DNA from: Ruminococcus flavefaciens
GTDB taxonomy: Bacteria > Bacillota > Clostridia > Oscillospirales > Ruminococcaceae
Length of the DNA stretch: 11,192 bases
Reading direction: 5' to 3'
Assembly (NCBI GenBank): GCA_002309635.1
Contig: DBXO01000048.1
Coordinates: 16,900-28,091 of the forward strand
Shown here: positions 1 to 6,365 of the stretch, piece by piece
Layout of the letters: each line of letters opens with the position of its first letter
Position numbering within the stretch: position 1 is the stretch's first letter
Position numbers and translations under genes: made by a program
Notes under the pieces: model-generated
Databases searched by the model: none
Told to the model about the DNA's origin: nothing
The model's input: the letters and a program-made list of their open reading frames with translations, nothing else

Positions 1-3
1 ATA

Positions 4-936
4 ATGACAATGAAGAAGAATGCATTAAAGAGTGCAATCGCAGCACTCGGTGTTTCAGCTGTAACACTTTCAAGTACAGCTATGATTGCTTTAGCAGGCG
101 GCGCAGTTGGCTCAGATAAGTATGATACATCTAAGTACGATCCTACTAAGGCTACTATCAAGCCTACAGTAACTGTTTCAACAGAGAAGATTGATGCAAG
201 CAAGGCTGGTTCAAACGTAACAATCACAGTATCCGTAAAGGACGCTGAAGGAAAGTATGGCCCTACAGGTTTACACATTCAGTGGGATAAGAGACTCACA
301 CTCGTTAAGAGAGACGGCGACTTCGCTGAGAAGATGGACGCTGGTAAGAAGCTCAGCTATGATGAAGAGGCTGATGGCGAGAACGGTGTTTTCGTAACAA
401 CAATGGCTTCTGACGATGTTGGTAGAGACGGTGTTCTTTGGGCTTTAGACTTCACAGTTCCTGCTGATGCAAAGAGCGGTGATTTCTTCCCTGTTGAGAT
501 CGCATACAAGACTTCTGACAATGCTAAGGACCTTTTCACAAACTGCAATCAGGACGAAGCTGGTCAGCTCATGCAGGCATGGGTATTCACAAATGGTATC
601 GTACAGGGTGGTGTTCAGGTAGGCGATGCTCCTATCACAACAACTACTACAACAGCTCCTGCTACAACAACTACTACAACAACTAAGGCTACAACATCTA
701 CAACAAAGCCTGCTACAACATCTACTACAACAAAGCCTGCTACAACATCTACTACAACAAAGCCTGCTACAACATCTACAACAAAGCCTGCTACAACTAC
801 TACTACAAAGCCTAAGACAACAGCTGCTGCTGGTAAGGATGCTGCTAACACAGGTGTTGGCGGTATGGGTCTTGCAGTTGCAGGTCTTGCAATCGCTGTA
901 GGTACTGCATTTGCATGCAGAAAGAAGGAAGACTAA
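4..936 (+). CDS. scaE: ScaE-like single-cohesin cell-wall anchoring scaffoldin
   Basis: This 310-residue secreted protein matches the ScaE architecture of R. flavefaciens. A basic N-terminus and hydrophobic segment (about 4-31, likely cut after Ala-Leu-Ala at 31) form the signal peptide. A cohesin-like beta-rich module spans about 52-208 and includes the stretch GPTGLHIQWDKRLTLV. A Thr/Lys/Pro linker follows (211-273), then a sorting tail: AANTG (280-284), hydrophobic segment 285-304 and basic end RKKED. In R. flavefaciens, ScaE is bonded to the wall by sortase and its cohesin binds the XDoc modules of ScaB and CttA, tethering the cellulosome; that role is inferred here from resemblance. The sorting motif lacks the Pro of LPXTG. 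Lys is encoded by AAG throughout and codon use is strongly biased, suggesting high expression. The upstream RBS lies outside the window, so ATG at 4 or at 10 could be the start. Family call is confident; the exact symbol is from memory. Confidence 0.83.
   Translation: MTMKKNALKSAIAALGVSAVTLSSTAMIALAGGAVGSDKYDTSKYDPTKATIKPTVTVSTEKIDASKAGSNVTITVSVKDAEGKYGPTGLHIQWDKRLTLVKRDGDFAEKMDAGKKLSYDEEADGENGVFVTTMASDDVGRDGVLWALDFTVPADAKSGDFFPVEIAYKTSDNAKDLFTNCNQDEAGQLMQAWVFTNGIVQGGVQVGDAPITTTTTTAPATTTTTTTKATTSTTKPATTSTTTKPATTSTTTKPATTSTTKPATTTTTKPKTTAAAGKDAANTGVGGMGLAVAGLAIAVGTAFACRKKED
691..813 (+). repeat. Tandem repeats encoding Thr-Ser-Thr-Lys-Pro linker
   Basis: Near-identical 24- and 27-base units encode TTSTTKPA, TTSTTTKPA, TTSTTTKPA, TTSTTKPA and a degenerate TTTTTKP. 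Units differ mainly by one ACT/ACA codon, so every length change keeps the frame. The repeats sit inside a wider Thr-rich linker (about 634-822) between the cohesin and the sorting tail. Such linkers are usually extended and glycosylated (family knowledge). The low DNA divergence between units suggests recent slippage or unequal exchange. Confidence 0.9.
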
Positions 937-966
937 TTAGTTAGTCGCTTTTAATACTGAATAATC

Positions 967-996
967 AAAGGCTCTCCATTCGGAGAGCCTTTTTTT
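967..996 (+). terminator. Rho-independent terminator of scaE, possibly bidirectional
   Basis: A perfect 11-bp stem (967-977 with 982-992) has a four-base ATTC loop. Its right arm runs into T990-T996, giving a classic U-tract on the plus strand. Read on the minus strand, the same stem is followed by TTTGATTATT, so it may also stop the converging ttcA-like gene, whose stop codon (995-997) overlaps the stem edge. Confidence 0.93.
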
Positions 997-1741
997 AGTC
1001 TTTTTCAGCGGGAGGAGTGTAGTTAATACCTCCCCAGCCGTCAACGTTGGCACGTCTCATTGCTCCGAAAAGCCTGTCCTTGAAGCCGTGATCGCTGCGT
1101 TCCATGTCCGCAAGGAAGTCCTTGGTCTTCTGCCTGTTGGTGTGTCCGTCGGCAGGGCATACGGACTTAACTACTGGGAGCCCATTCCTGCGGGCTGCTC
1201 TGCGTATCTCTTTTTCGGGAGCAAGCACAAGAGGACGTATGACCGTTACCTGCTTATGAGTCAGATATGTACTTGGCGAAAAGCAGCCGATACGACCCTC
1301 GGTAAAGAGGTTCATGACAAAGGTCTCAACAGCGTCGTCGTAATTGTGTCCTAAAGCCACTTTATTGCAGCCAAGGTCATTAGCTGCGTCGTGGAGGGCG
1401 CCCCTGCGCATGCGGGCACAGAGACTGCATGGACTGGGCTCCTTGCGCACGTCGAATACTATCTCGCCTATCTGAGTGGGGATAATGTGATACTCCACGC
1501 CGTTTCTCTCACAAAGCTCAGAAACGGGTGAGAAGTCGGGTTTTCTGTCTTTGAATCCCATATCAAGTGTAACTCCCGTGACCTGATAATCGATGCCTAT
1601 AAAACGTCTGAGGAGCACAAGCCCCTGCAGCAGTACAAGGCTGTCCTTGCCTCCTGATATGCCTACAAGAATGTGGTCACCGTTGCTGATGAGCCCGTAT
1701 TCCTGTATGGCTTTCCGCATATAACCGAGAATTTTCTGCAT
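995..1741 (-). CDS. ttcA: TtcA/TilS-family tRNA thiolation PP-loop ATPase
   Basis: The 248-residue protein has the adenylating PP-loop SGGKDS at 29-34, then PCSLCARMRRG with Cys105 and Cys108, the motif GHNYDDA at 131-137, and a third cysteine, Cys195 (SVCPADGHTNRQ). PP-loop plus CxxC plus a downstream Cys is the TtcA signature: these cysteines hold an iron-sulfur cluster, and the enzyme makes 2-thiocytidine at tRNA position 32 using ATP. It is shorter than E. coli TtcA (311 residues), as is common for Firmicute members. Some short members of this family modify other tRNA sites, so the exact product is less certain than the chemistry. The start is set by SD GGAGG in GGAGGCAGTTATG and by a promoter at 1770-1798. 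It stands alone and converges on scaE. Confidence 0.85.
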   Translation of the reverse strand: MQKILGYMRKAIQEYGLISNGDHILVGISGGKDSLVLLQGLVLLRRFIGIDYQVTGVTLDMGFKDRKPDFSPVSELCERNGVEYHIIPTQIGEIVFDVRKEPSPCSLCARMRRGALHDAANDLGCNKVALGHNYDDAVETFVMNLFTEGRIGCFSPSTYLTHKQVTVIRPLVLAPEKEIRRAARRNGLPVVKSVCPADGHTNRQKTKDFLADMERSDHGFKDRLFGAMRRANVDGWGGINYTPPAEKD

Positions 1742-1769
1742 AACTGCCTCCGAAATGTGATTTCAATAG

Positions 1770-1798
1770 ATTATACCACAAATTCAGGAAAAAGGCAA
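1770..1798 (-). promoter_or_regulatory. Sigma-A-type promoter of the ttcA-like gene
   Basis: On the minus strand TTGCCT (1793-1798) and TATAAT (1770-1775) are separated by 17 bases. The -10 is extended by TG (TGGTATAAT). The predicted transcript starts about 20-25 bases before the ATG. The 11-mer TGTGGTATAAT is shared exactly with the aminotransferase promoter at 10925-10935. Confidence 0.75.
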
Positions 1799-1837
1799 CA
1801 CGGCAGCGGCGGAAATCCAAAAAAATACAAATAAAAC

Positions 1838-1866
1838 TTGCATTGTATGGAAAAATATATTATAAT
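1838..1866 (+). promoter_or_regulatory. Sigma-A-type promoter of the 1940-2461 gene
   Basis: TTGCAT (1838-1843) and TATAAT (1861-1866) are separated by 17 bases. It is the only strong promoter-like site before the downstream gene and leaves a leader of about 65 bases that contains the SD and hairpin at 1908-1929. It is back to back with the ttcA promoter. Confidence 0.75.
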
Positions 1867-1907
1867 AGATAATGTATAAACAGAAATATCGGTTTTTCGA
1901 TAACAGA

Positions 1908-1942
1908 AAGGAGCTGCGCTGCGGCGCAGATAGAAAGAAATG
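1908..1942 (+). promoter_or_regulatory. Shine-Dalgarno separated from its ATG by a small hairpin
   Basis: AAGGAG (1908-1913) lies 26 bases before ATG 1940, too far for normal initiation. The intervening bases contain a perfect 6-bp GC-rich stem, CTGCGC (1914-1919) with GCGCAG (1924-1929), loop TGCG. Folding removes 16 bases and leaves an effective spacing of 10. The hairpin abuts the SD directly. An in-frame TAG at 1931-1933 rules out an earlier start, and no better SD precedes the later in-frame ATGs (1952, 1964, 1976). Confidence 0.6.
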
Positions 1943-2461
1943 ACAATACAGATGCTTGCATTGATGACAGAGCCCATGAAAAATCTGCTTATTCTTCTCG
2001 GAGCTATCGTTGTAATACTCATACTTATCATAATCCTTTTCAGCGGCAAGAGCCGTTTCAGGAGACTGCTCTCGCTTTTCCTTGAGGAGCAGCCCGTTGA
2101 GGATATGGGAGGTCCTGCGCCGCGCAGAAGCGAGCCTGCAGACCATGCACCGGTTCAGCGCAAAGCCGGTGCTGACAATGAGTTCGCTCAGCAGAAGCGC
2201 ACCTCAGAGCCTATCGTGGAAATGGCTACTCTTGTGAGAAAGAGCGACGACCGCCTGAGGATAATCGAAAGTACAGGTCAGGTAAAGCTTGTGGACGAGT
2301 ATTATGAGCTTATATTTGTAACGAGAAAGGGTCAGAAGCTTAAGATAGAGTGCTCTGCCGAGGCTTACGACAAGGTTCCTTTCAATCAGCAGGGTTCCCT
2401 TACATACCGCCGCAATACTCTCGTAAAGTTCAAGTATTACGAGGATACTGTGTATAATTGA
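1940..2461 (+). CDS. Single-pass membrane protein with DUF2500-like soluble domain
   Basis: I do not recognise a characterised homologue. The 173-residue product has a short N-terminus, one strongly hydrophobic segment at about 15-34, a basic stop-transfer stretch (KSRFRR), a low-complexity linker (about 50-90) and a compact C-terminal domain (about 95-173). The positive-inside rule places that domain in the cytoplasm. The ending LIFVTRKGQKLKIECSAEAY and then NQQGSLTYRRNTLVKFKYY resembles the pattern of DUF2500-type proteins, where a small beta-barrel ends in G-x-LTY-x-x-x-x-L-x-x-F; this is a weak, from-memory resemblance. It has its own promoter and an unusual hairpin-containing RBS. No terminator is obvious after it, so read-through into ung is possible. 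Confidence 0.8.
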   Translation: MTIQMLALMTEPMKNLLILLGAIVVILILIIILFSGKSRFRRLLSLFLEEQPVEDMGGPAPRRSEPADHAPVQRKAGADNEFAQQKRTSEPIVEMATLVRKSDDRLRIIESTGQVKLVDEYYELIFVTRKGQKLKIECSAEAYDKVPFNQQGSLTYRRNTLVKFKYYEDTVYN

Positions 2462-2503
2462 TCGGTTTATACGCATTTATCGGGGAAAGCCTTTCTGAGG
2501 AAT

Positions 2504-2644
2504 GCTCCCCTCTGAGAGAGGAGCGATCCTCCTTACTGCGTAAATCTTTCTGTACTGCAGGGAGTACCCCGACCACCTTTTCAAAGATTTTCAGCTGGAT
2601 TTCCGCCCGCAGAACCCCATAATACAGTTGGCGTTCTGCGGGCG
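2504..2644. repeat. Cluster of inverted repeats in the 2462-2733 gap
   Basis: The 272-base gap between the membrane protein and ung is densely structured. Hairpin 2504-2524 pairs GCTCC with GGAGC, one mismatch, then CTC with GAG. Hairpin 2552-2567 pairs GTACT with AGTAC. AAATCTTT (2542-2549) pairs with AAAGATTT (2583-2590), enclosing the previous hairpin. A perfect 12-bp stem, 2604-2615 with 2633-2644, has a 17-base loop. No arm is followed by a T-run on either strand, so these are not ordinary terminators. The block could be a structured RNA, a small interspersed repeat, or a long untranslated leader. A minus-strand open frame crosses it but shows no coding features. Confidence 0.6.
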
Positions 2645-2673
2645 AAAAATTAAATAAGAGCCAGAGAAATACT

Positions 2674-2701
2674 TTGTCAGAACTTATCCCCGACATATAC
2701 A
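2674..2701 (+). promoter_or_regulatory. Possible promoter of ung
   Basis: TTGTCA (2674-2679) and TATACA (2696-2701) are spaced by 16 bases and would give a leader of about 25 bases. Both boxes deviate from consensus, and the site is chosen partly for its position. Confidence 0.4.
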
Positions 2702-2733
2702 TACAACCTACAAACTGAAATGGACGTGAAATA

Positions 2734-3405
2734 ATGGTAAACTTCAATAATGACTGGGACGAGCTCCTGAAAGGTGAGTTCGACAAGGAATACTACCTTG
2801 AGCTCCGTCAGACACTCATAACCGAATACAGGACCCAGCGGATATATCCCGGTATGTATGATATCTTCAACGCAATGAAATACACCTCTTACAATGATGT
2901 AAAGTGCGTTATCATAGGTCAGGACCCCTATCACGGCGAAGGACAGGCTCACGGACTGAGCTTCTCTGTGCGTAAGGGAATCGCTCCACCGCCATCCCTG
3001 ATAAATATATTCAAGGAGATACGCGATGATGTTGGCACTGACAACCTTGGCAAGCACGGCGAACTGACAAAATGGGCGAAGGAGGGCGTGCTCCTCCTCA
3101 ATTCCGTCCTTACCGTAAGAGCGAATCAGGCAAGGAGTCACCACGGCATAGGCTGGGAAAACTTCACCACCGATGTTATACAGCTACTCAACAAGCGTGA
3201 GAAACCCATGGTATTCATGCTGTGGGGCGGCGATGCAAAGGCAAAGCAACAGTTTATCACAAACCCAGGGCATTTAGTGCTGAAAGCTGCACATCCGAGC
3301 CCTCTGTCTGCGTATAACGGTTTCTTCGGGTGCAGACATTTTTCAAAGGCTAACAGCTTCCTCCGCGCTAACGGAATGGAAGAAATAGACTGGTCAATAG
3401 ATTGA
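2734..3405 (+). CDS. ung: Uracil-DNA glycosylase, family 1
   Basis: The 223-residue enzyme excises uracil from DNA after cytosine deamination or dUTP incorporation, starting base-excision repair. The catalytic water-activating motif GQDPYH is at 62-67 with Asp64, and the second motif HPSPLS is at 187-192 with His187, both in the same numbering as E. coli Ung. LLLN (120-123) supplies the uracil-binding Asn123, and the C-terminal FFGCRHFSKAN matches the family end. Length is normal and all key residues are present. The SD is weak (GGA at 2722-2724 before ATG 2734), suggesting modest translation. The gene is flanked by non-coding gaps and is probably monocistronic. Confidence 0.97.
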   Translation: MVNFNNDWDELLKGEFDKEYYLELRQTLITEYRTQRIYPGMYDIFNAMKYTSYNDVKCVIIGQDPYHGEGQAHGLSFSVRKGIAPPPSLINIFKEIRDDVGTDNLGKHGELTKWAKEGVLLLNSVLTVRANQARSHHGIGWENFTTDVIQLLNKREKPMVFMLWGGDAKAKQQFITNPGHLVLKAAHPSPLSAYNGFFGCRHFSKANSFLRANGMEEIDWSID

Positions 3406-3662
3406 TATTGGTAAATGTTTAAGCGAAATAAAAATCATGAAATATTGTGTTTTTGCAGGGCGTGTTCCGCTTTAACGGCTTAACACAGCATTGTACGGGC
3501 GCTGATGTGCGATGTGCACAATGAATCTCTGCTCTGATTAATGAGTTTAGGATATAATTCGTAAAAAATAGTACGTAACACAGGCATTTTCTAATACTTA
3601 TTTAATCAGAAATATGTGATATTGTTACTATAAAATGCACTAAAATCTATGTAAATTAGATA
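3406..3662. other. AT-rich intergenic stretch without a recognisable gene
   Basis: I see no coding region between ung and the solute-binding protein promoter, nor a clear terminator for ung. Visible elements are a tandem heptamer GATGTGC (3504-3510, 3511-3517), the palindrome TGTGCACA overlapping it (3513-3520), a weak stem CATTGT (3489-3494) with ACAATG (3518-3523), and an isolated TATAAT at 3553-3558 lacking a -35. The palindrome could be an operator, but nothing links it to a regulator. Confidence 0.5.
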
Positions 3663-3692
3663 TTGACATAATGAGTAACAAAGTGATATAAT
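3663..3692 (+). promoter_or_regulatory. Near-consensus promoter of the solute-binding lipoprotein
   Basis: Perfect TTGACA (3663-3668) and perfect TATAAT (3687-3692) are spaced by 18 bases, with an extended -10 TG at 3684-3685. This is the strongest promoter in the window. The predicted leader is about 70 bases and AT-rich. Confidence 0.88.
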
Positions 3693-3771
3693 TAAGAAAA
3701 ACGCAATAATTGAAAAATGCGCAAATATGGATAATTTTAAACTAAATAAGCGCGATCATAAAGGGAGTTAG

Positions 3772-5163
3772 ATGATGAGAAAAGCAAGGTATTTCATTTC
3801 TGCATTGCTTATAGCAGCAATGTCCGTATCGCTTCTTTCGTGCAGCAGCAAGGACGAGCAGCCCAAGTACAGCAAGCAGCTCGATACTGCCGTCAGAGAC
3901 GAGATACGCAAGAATGCCGCTGAGTCTGAGCTTCTTACAGGTGATAAACTTGAAAACGGCGTTATAAAGTGGCTCTCAGACTGGGATATCAACCCAGACG
4001 GAACAGGCAAGAACGTTCCTACCGATCTTGCAGTATTCCAGGAGCGCTACGGCGGCACTGTAAAATACTATAAATGTACATATGAGAACCGTTACGACAA
4101 GCTTGCGGAGTATATAAACTCCGACGAGGGAATAGACTTCTTCTACGGAGGCAACCTCGACGCTTTCCCGAACGGTGCAGTAAAAAATATATTTACCCCT
4201 GTTGACGATTATATCGACTTCGATTCGCCCCTCTGGGAGGACGTAAAGGATATCAATGACAGCTTTATGTGGAACGGAAAGCATTATATGGCGGGCGTTC
4301 AGGCTACAGGAGACAAGGTCGGAGTTATATACAACAGAAAGACCGTTGCGGAAGCAGGTCTTGAGGATCCTGCGGACCTGTTCGCAAAGGGCGAATGGGA
4401 CTGGGACGCGTTCGAGAATATGCTCGAACAGTATGTTGATCCGTCAAAGCAGAGATACGGCATAGACGGCTGGTGGTTCGAATTCGGACTCATGAACACC
4501 ATAGGAATGCCTCCCGTTAGTCTCGTTGACGGAAAATTGATAAGCAATATCGGCGATCCTTCAATGGAGCGTGTTCAGAACTGGATGTATGAGCTGAATC
4601 AGAAGGGTTACGTTGCCATAGGCGGAGAAGACCTCGGCTGGACCGAGCACCCTGCGTATATCGGAGAGGGCAAGACACTGTTCTATCCTGCGGGCTTGTA
4701 TGAGTTCTACAAGGAGAAGTCGCAGTGGAGCAAGACCTTCGGAAACGACGCATTCTTCGTTCCCATGCCAAAGGATCCCAAAGCAGACGAATATTATATC
4801 CCCACAGGCTTTGAAGCCTATATGTTCGTCAGCGGAGGTTCAAATCCCGAAGGCGTGGCAAAGTATCTCGACTGCAAGCGCTTCACACATCTTGACGAGG
4901 ACACAAAGGCTCTTGCCGATAAGCAATTTATAGACGACTATGGCTGGTCACAGGAAATGCTGGATATGAAGAAGAGTATGCAGGAGCTTGCGGAAGCCGA
5001 TCCTGTTATCGATATATCCAAGGGTATCTCCGATGACTGCGGCGAGCTTCTTGACGACAGTCTGAGAAAGGCTGCAAGAGGAACACCGTGGAACGAGACA
5101 TATGAGTCTATATATGCAACAGTAGAAAAGTATCTTGACAAGGTAAACGCCGAATCTGAGTGA
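3772..5163 (+). CDS. Extracellular solute-binding lipoprotein, ABC family 1 (probably sugar)
   Basis: The 463-residue protein begins with a lipoprotein signal: basic start, hydrophobic stretch, then lipobox LLSC (21-24) so Cys24 would be lipidated and the protein held on the outer membrane face. The body has the two-lobe pattern of family 1 binding proteins: a KWLSDWD-type first strand, FFYGGNLDAF, a YNRKTVAEAGL segment followed by a WDWDAFENML helix, and FFVPMPKD before GFEAYMFVSGG. These features recur in sugar-binding subunits of ABC importers. Its ligand cannot be told from sequence. No permease or ATPase gene adjoins it, so its transporter must be elsewhere. Two adjacent ATGs (3772, 3775) follow SD AAGGGAG (3761-3767); 3775, with spacing 7, is the better start. 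A near-consensus promoter suggests high expression. Confidence 0.87.
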   Translation: MMRKARYFISALLIAAMSVSLLSCSSKDEQPKYSKQLDTAVRDEIRKNAAESELLTGDKLENGVIKWLSDWDINPDGTGKNVPTDLAVFQERYGGTVKYYKCTYENRYDKLAEYINSDEGIDFFYGGNLDAFPNGAVKNIFTPVDDYIDFDSPLWEDVKDINDSFMWNGKHYMAGVQATGDKVGVIYNRKTVAEAGLEDPADLFAKGEWDWDAFENMLEQYVDPSKQRYGIDGWWFEFGLMNTIGMPPVSLVDGKLISNIGDPSMERVQNWMYELNQKGYVAIGGEDLGWTEHPAYIGEGKTLFYPAGLYEFYKEKSQWSKTFGNDAFFVPMPKDPKADEYYIPTGFEAYMFVSGGSNPEGVAKYLDCKRFTHLDEDTKALADKQFIDDYGWSQEMLDMKKSMQELAEADPVIDISKGISDDCGELLDDSLRKAARGTPWNETYESIYATVEKYLDKVNAESE

Positions 5164-5211
5164 GCGGATACCGAATTAGACCCATGAAGCAAAGATTTTT
5201 TAGTTGTAATA

Positions 5212-5240
5212 TTGTATTGAGGAATTGAATACGCTATAAT
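5212..5240 (+). promoter_or_regulatory. Promoter of the epimerase-family gene
   Basis: TTGTAT (5212-5217) and TATAAT (5235-5240) are spaced by 17 bases. The site lies in the 121-base gap after the lipoprotein gene, which has no clear terminator, so the downstream gene may be transcribed both from here and by read-through. Confidence 0.65.
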
Positions 5241-5290
5241 TAATAATCGAAATGATCTTGTTAATTTAGCTTGGAAAGGAGGCTATGATC

Positions 5291-6244
5291 ATGGAGAAAG
5301 TGCTTGTTACAGGGGGATGCGGACTTATAGGTCAGCATATATGTTCAGGATTGCTGAAAAAGGGATATGAGGTCATAGCTGTTGACAGAGAAGAGACTGG
5401 GTACAACGACGGAAAGCCGAATTATACTTTCGTTGAGTGTGACCCTACCGACAAGAACACCATCGCAGAGCTTTTTGAACAACATGAATTCTTTGCAATT
5501 GTACATGCCGCATTTACGGTTGATAATGATTTTCCGCCTGTCATAACGGAGAATGAGATGAAGCAGTGTGCCGCCGCAGACAAGTTCATCTATCACTATG
5601 CGGTAACATCTACGATAAAGAAGGTCGTTATGCTCAGCACCTCTCAGATATATCAGTTCCCGAAGACGCGTGAACCGATACGCGAGGATAGTGACCTTAA
5701 GCCTATCACAAACTATGCTGTAATGAAGTATGCCTCTGAAAAGATGATGGTAACTGAAATGCAGCACCACAAGGACATAATTGGATGTATAATACGCTTT
5801 GCGCCTGTTTATACCTTCAATTTCAACGACAACCTTCTCACAAAGATCACAGATCAGAAGGATGGTTCCCTATTTGTGTTCGGTCAGGGTCAGTACGGCT
5901 TCCAGTTCTGCTGCGTACACAATTTAGTGGATTTTATCCTTTGCTACATCAAAAATGCAGATTCCCCAAGGTGTTCGGGAGTTTACAATGTAGGAGACAA
6001 GCTCCTTACATCTGCGGCTGATATCATTAGCTTCATGCGTGAGCATCATCGCCTCGGAGCTGTTGTACAGAAGTCGCCTGCAAGCGCAATGTCCAAGCTT
6101 AAGGGCATATTCGGTGCAAGCAAGGAGGAAAAGCAGAATTACCGCTACGTTGACGTCAACAAGCTTGAAAACAACAACATGCTCGATTGTACACGTGCGG
6201 CAAAGTATATAAATTTCCGGTGGGATATACATAATACCAAGTAA
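5291..6244 (+). CDS. NAD(P)-dependent epimerase/dehydratase, extended SDR family
   Basis: The 317-residue protein has a Rossmann start VLVTGGCGLIG with TGGxGxxG at 7-14, an acidic residue after strand 2 (VDR, Asp32) that favours NAD, HAAF at 72-75, the active-site strand LSTSQIY (115-121), and catalytic YxxxK as Tyr142 and Lys146. This is the extended short-chain dehydrogenase fold of UDP-sugar epimerases and dehydratases. The substrate-binding C-terminal half is not diagnostic, so the substrate, probably a nucleotide sugar, is unknown. ATG 5291 is chosen over 5285 because SD AAAGGAGG (5275-5282) is 8 bases from the former and only 2 from the latter. It ends at a strong terminator and has no sugar-pathway neighbours. 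Confidence 0.88.
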   Translation: MEKVLVTGGCGLIGQHICSGLLKKGYEVIAVDREETGYNDGKPNYTFVECDPTDKNTIAELFEQHEFFAIVHAAFTVDNDFPPVITENEMKQCAAADKFIYHYAVTSTIKKVVMLSTSQIYQFPKTREPIREDSDLKPITNYAVMKYASEKMMVTEMQHHKDIIGCIIRFAPVYTFNFNDNLLTKITDQKDGSLFVFGQGQYGFQFCCVHNLVDFILCYIKNADSPRCSGVYNVGDKLLTSAADIISFMREHHRLGAVVQKSPASAMSKLKGIFGASKEEKQNYRYVDVNKLENNNMLDCTRAAKYINFRWDIHNTK

Positions 6245-6277
6245 AAAAAGGACGGATCAGTTGATCCGTCCTTTTTT
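6244..6277 (+). terminator. Terminator of the epimerase-family gene
   Basis: GGACGGATC (6250-6258) pairs with GATCCGTCC (6263-6271) around a short loop. A-rich 6244-6249 on the left and T6272-T6277 on the right extend the stem and supply the U-tract. The stem begins at the stop codon itself. Confidence 0.93.
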
Positions 6278-6301
6278 GGCGCTGGCTTAGGGGCAGATAT
6301 T

Positions 6302-6327
6302 AAAAAGGGACGATACATCATCGTCCC
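6302..6327 (-). terminator. Terminator of the mazG-hup-rqcP unit
   Basis: On the minus strand GGGACGAT (6327-6320) pairs with ATCGTCCC (6314-6307) around a five-base loop and is followed by TTTTT (6306-6302). It faces the plus-strand terminator 25 bases away, so the convergent units are insulated from both sides. Confidence 0.88.
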
Positions 6328-6331
6328 GTAC

Positions 6332-6348
6332 AAGCGTCAGAGACGCTT
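6332..6348 (-). other. Small hairpin between rqcP and its terminator
   Basis: AAGCGTC (6332-6338) pairs perfectly with GACGCTT (6342-6348) around a three-base loop. It precedes the terminator on the minus-strand transcript and lacks its own U-tract; it may stabilise the 3' end. Confidence 0.55.
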
Positions 6349-6365
6349 CCTGATGGCTGAAGGGT

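Noticed and set aside
691..813. Possible CRISPR-like or non-coding repeat array
   Set aside because: The units are contiguous with no unique spacers, are multiples of three, and continue the ScaE-like reading frame as a Thr-rich linker.
615..851. Minus-strand open frame of Val-rich sequence opposite the linker
   Set aside because: It is the reverse complement of Thr codon repeats, has no SD, and shows only low-complexity valine runs.
1784..2146. Minus-strand open frames covering the divergent promoter region
   Set aside because: They overlap two convincing promoters and the plus-strand gene, and lack an SD and any recognisable domain.
2604..2644. Perfect 12-bp hairpin as a terminator for the upstream gene
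   Set aside because: The plus strand continues AAAAATTAAAT rather than a T-run, and the minus strand has no T-run either.
2430..2786. 118-codon minus-strand frame across the hairpin cluster
   Set aside because: No SD, overlaps the ung start, and its composition follows the inverted repeats rather than a protein pattern. It might be a chance frame through a repeat element.
3489..3523. Terminator for ung
   Set aside because: The CATTGT/ACAATG stem is short and followed by mixed sequence, not a T-tract.
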